DNA from: an uncultured Collinsella sp.
GTDB lineage: Bacteria > Actinomycetota > Coriobacteriia > Coriobacteriales > Coriobacteriaceae
Assembly (NCBI GenBank): GCA_900551205.1
Contig: URUW01000109.1
Coordinates: 1-6,197 of the forward strand
Length of the DNA: 6,197 nt
Direction: 5' to 3'
The number at the start of each line of letters is the position of its first letter. The first letter of the stretch is position 1. A program made the position numbers and the translations under genes. The notes under the pieces were generated by a model. That model saw only the letters and a list, made by a program, of their open reading frames with translations. It had not been told where the DNA came from and ran no database searches. Positions 5,050 through 6,197 of this stretch are shown here, piece after piece.

Positions 5050-6063
5050 ATGCCGGACAACGGATCAATTCAAAAAAGAGACGCGCACGAGATGGCTCAT
5101 GGGCGTCCTGTCCAGATAACCGAGCACACGACGGTAACCGAGCTGCAGCCCAGCCTGTCCGATGTCGTGTGCGCAAATAAAAAGCTGCAGATCGGTATCA
5201 TCGTTGCGCTCGTGGTACTGGCCTTGCTGTCGGGCTTTGTGGCTCGTCCGCATTTTGCCGATACCAAGACTTGGGACTCCACCATCGAGGTCATCGATCA
5301 AAAGAAAGGTAACGTACTGGCGCTCACGACCTCGTGCGTGGCGCTATCTGCGGGCATTACCGCGCTGCCGGGTGATACGGGAACGCCGGTTGCCGAGCAG
5401 CTCGCGCAGCTTTCAGGCAACTTGGGCATCGTGCTTGCCGTGCTCTATCTCGAGAAATATCTGCTGACTATTTTGTGGTCGGTTGGCCTAGGCATCTTAA
5501 TCCCGTTTGCGTTGGTGCTCTTTGCGGTGTCGCTTGGCATTCATGGGCGCTGGAGCACGAGCGCCGTCCTGGGCCGCGTGGCGACGCGCGTGCTGGTGGT
5601 TGCCGTGATCGGCATGGCGCTTGTACCCGCGAGTGTGTGGGTATCGCAAAAGGTCGACGAAACGTATCGAGTGAGCATCGAAGCGGCGGAGCAAAAGGCG
5701 GCCGACGCTGCGGGTACGGCAGATAGCGACAGCTCCAAGGCAAGCAAGAAAAAGACCGAGTCCACAGAGTCCAAGAACGTGCTTGAACAGTTTGCCGACG
5801 GTGCCTCGAGCCTGTTCACGTCGGTAACCAGTGGTGCCAAGCAAATGACCGACGAGATCGTGCAACAGGTGACCGACCTAATTGAAGGCGTCATCGTGAT
5901 GATCGTGACCTCGTGCGTTATCCCGCTGCTGGTGCTTGTGGCGTTTCTGTGGCTGGGCCACACCCTGCTGGGGATTGATATCTCCGGCCCGGCGAACTAT
6001 TTGACGGGCCGCTTTCTGAGTGCTCCGTCCAAGCACGCCAAAAAGGGTGGGCAGTCTGAGTAG
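5050..6063 (+). CDS. Multi-pass membrane protein of unknown function
   Basis: I do not recognise the 337-residue product as any characterised family. The start is well supported by GAGGAGG (5036-5042), 7 nt before the ATG. A polar N-terminus (1-46) precedes a clear membrane helix at about 47-65. A weakly hydrophobic stretch at 88-106 is followed by the hairpin-like pair about 123-163 (NLGIVLAVLYLEKYLLTIL, then LGILIPFALVLFAVSLGI). A further helix spans about 180-197. Next comes a polar Lys/Ser/Glu/Ala-rich segment (about 200-277) that may be partly coiled-coil or disordered, then a last helix at about 279-303. The C-terminus is basic (KHAKKGG). Lys44-Lys45 ahead of the first helix suggest the N-terminus is inside. 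No catalytic, transport or binding motif is evident, and the neighbours give no clue, since terminators on both sides make it look monocistronic. It may belong to an uncharacterised family; I cannot name one. Confidence 0.88.
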   Translation: MPDNGSIQKRDAHEMAHGRPVQITEHTTVTELQPSLSDVVCANKKLQIGIIVALVVLALLSGFVARPHFADTKTWDSTIEVIDQKKGNVLALTTSCVALSAGITALPGDTGTPVAEQLAQLSGNLGIVLAVLYLEKYLLTILWSVGLGILIPFALVLFAVSLGIHGRWSTSAVLGRVATRVLVVAVIGMALVPASVWVSQKVDETYRVSIEAAEQKAADAAGTADSDSSKASKKKTESTESKNVLEQFADGASSLFTSVTSGAKQMTDEIVQQVTDLIEGVIVMIVTSCVIPLLVLVAFLWLGHTLLGIDISGPANYLTGRFLSAPSKHAKKGGQSE

Positions 6064-6098
6064 ATAAAACGGCTGGATTTGCTGGGGCATACCGCCAT

Positions 6099-6129
6099 AG
6101 GGCGGCCGAGATGCGTTCTCGGCCGCCCT
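6099..6129 (+). terminator. Rho-independent terminator of the membrane-protein gene
   Basis: A perfect 13-bp stem pairs AGGGCGGCCGAGA (6099-6111) with TCTCGGCCGCCCT (6117-6129) around a 5-nt loop. It is followed by a broken T-rich tail (TTCTATTTGTT). It starts 36 nt after the stop codon. Beyond it, 6140-6197 shows no feature I can identify. Confidence 0.85.
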
Positions 6130-6197
6130 TTCTATTTGTTGAATACGTGGCAGGCCGGGCCTTTCTTGAGCCCAAACGGTCGGCAATCATCCGTGAA

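Noticed and set aside
4776..5180. 134-residue frame starting at TTG with GGAGG 5 nt upstream
   Set aside because: The Shine-Dalgarno-like match is tempting, but the frame runs through both repeat arms and the hairpin, overlaps 131 bp of the membrane-protein gene, and has an Arg/Cys/Ser-rich composition unlike a real protein.
1..6197. CRISPR array, tRNA or rRNA genes
   Set aside because: No regularly spaced repeats, tRNA cloverleaf or rRNA-like sequence was seen on either strand.

Overview
The window looks like a piece of a Coriobacteriia chromosome, Collinsella-like. This is inferred from the GC-rich codon usage, the style of the proteins and the lactose-PTS gene content; no marker gene here proves the taxon. 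About the first 4.7 kb is a phosphotransferase (PTS) lactose-utilisation locus. The last 1.4 kb holds a repeat-bearing spacer and a membrane protein of unknown function.

Layout: on the minus strand, lacE (fused EIICB lactose transporter, 949-2718) is followed by lacG (6-phospho-beta-galactosidase), whose 3' end lies beyond base 1. A 66-bp gap between them holds an 11-bp stem-loop. A 357-bp divergent control region (2719-3075) separates lacE from a plus-strand LacI-family regulator (3076-4080). It contains two near-identical 24-bp palindromic sites in opposite orientation with centres 120 bp apart. These are strong candidates for the operators of that regulator. One abuts a plausible lacE promoter. 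Downstream of the regulator, lacF (EIIA-Lac, 4295-4633) stands alone with its own ribosome-binding site and ends at a strong terminator. A half-operator and a 21-bp-spaced direct repeat lie upstream of it.

Together, phosphate passes from HPr to His79 of LacF, then to Cys493 of LacE. LacE imports lactose as lactose-6-phosphate, and LacG splits this into glucose and galactose-6-phosphate. The LacI-type protein probably controls both arms. No tagatose-6-phosphate pathway gene (lacABCD) is visible in the window.

The 356-bp spacer 4694-5049 carries a 34-bp inverted repeat (30/34 identical, 18-bp perfect core) flanking a terminator-like hairpin that no recognised gene explains. After it comes a 337-residue membrane protein with a very good ribosome-binding site and a strong terminator. 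The final roughly 67 bases show nothing I can identify.

The lactose genes are a known type of system. The less ordinary parts are the regulatory architecture (LacI-type control of a split lac PTS with inverted twin operators), the spacer element, and the uncharacterised membrane protein.
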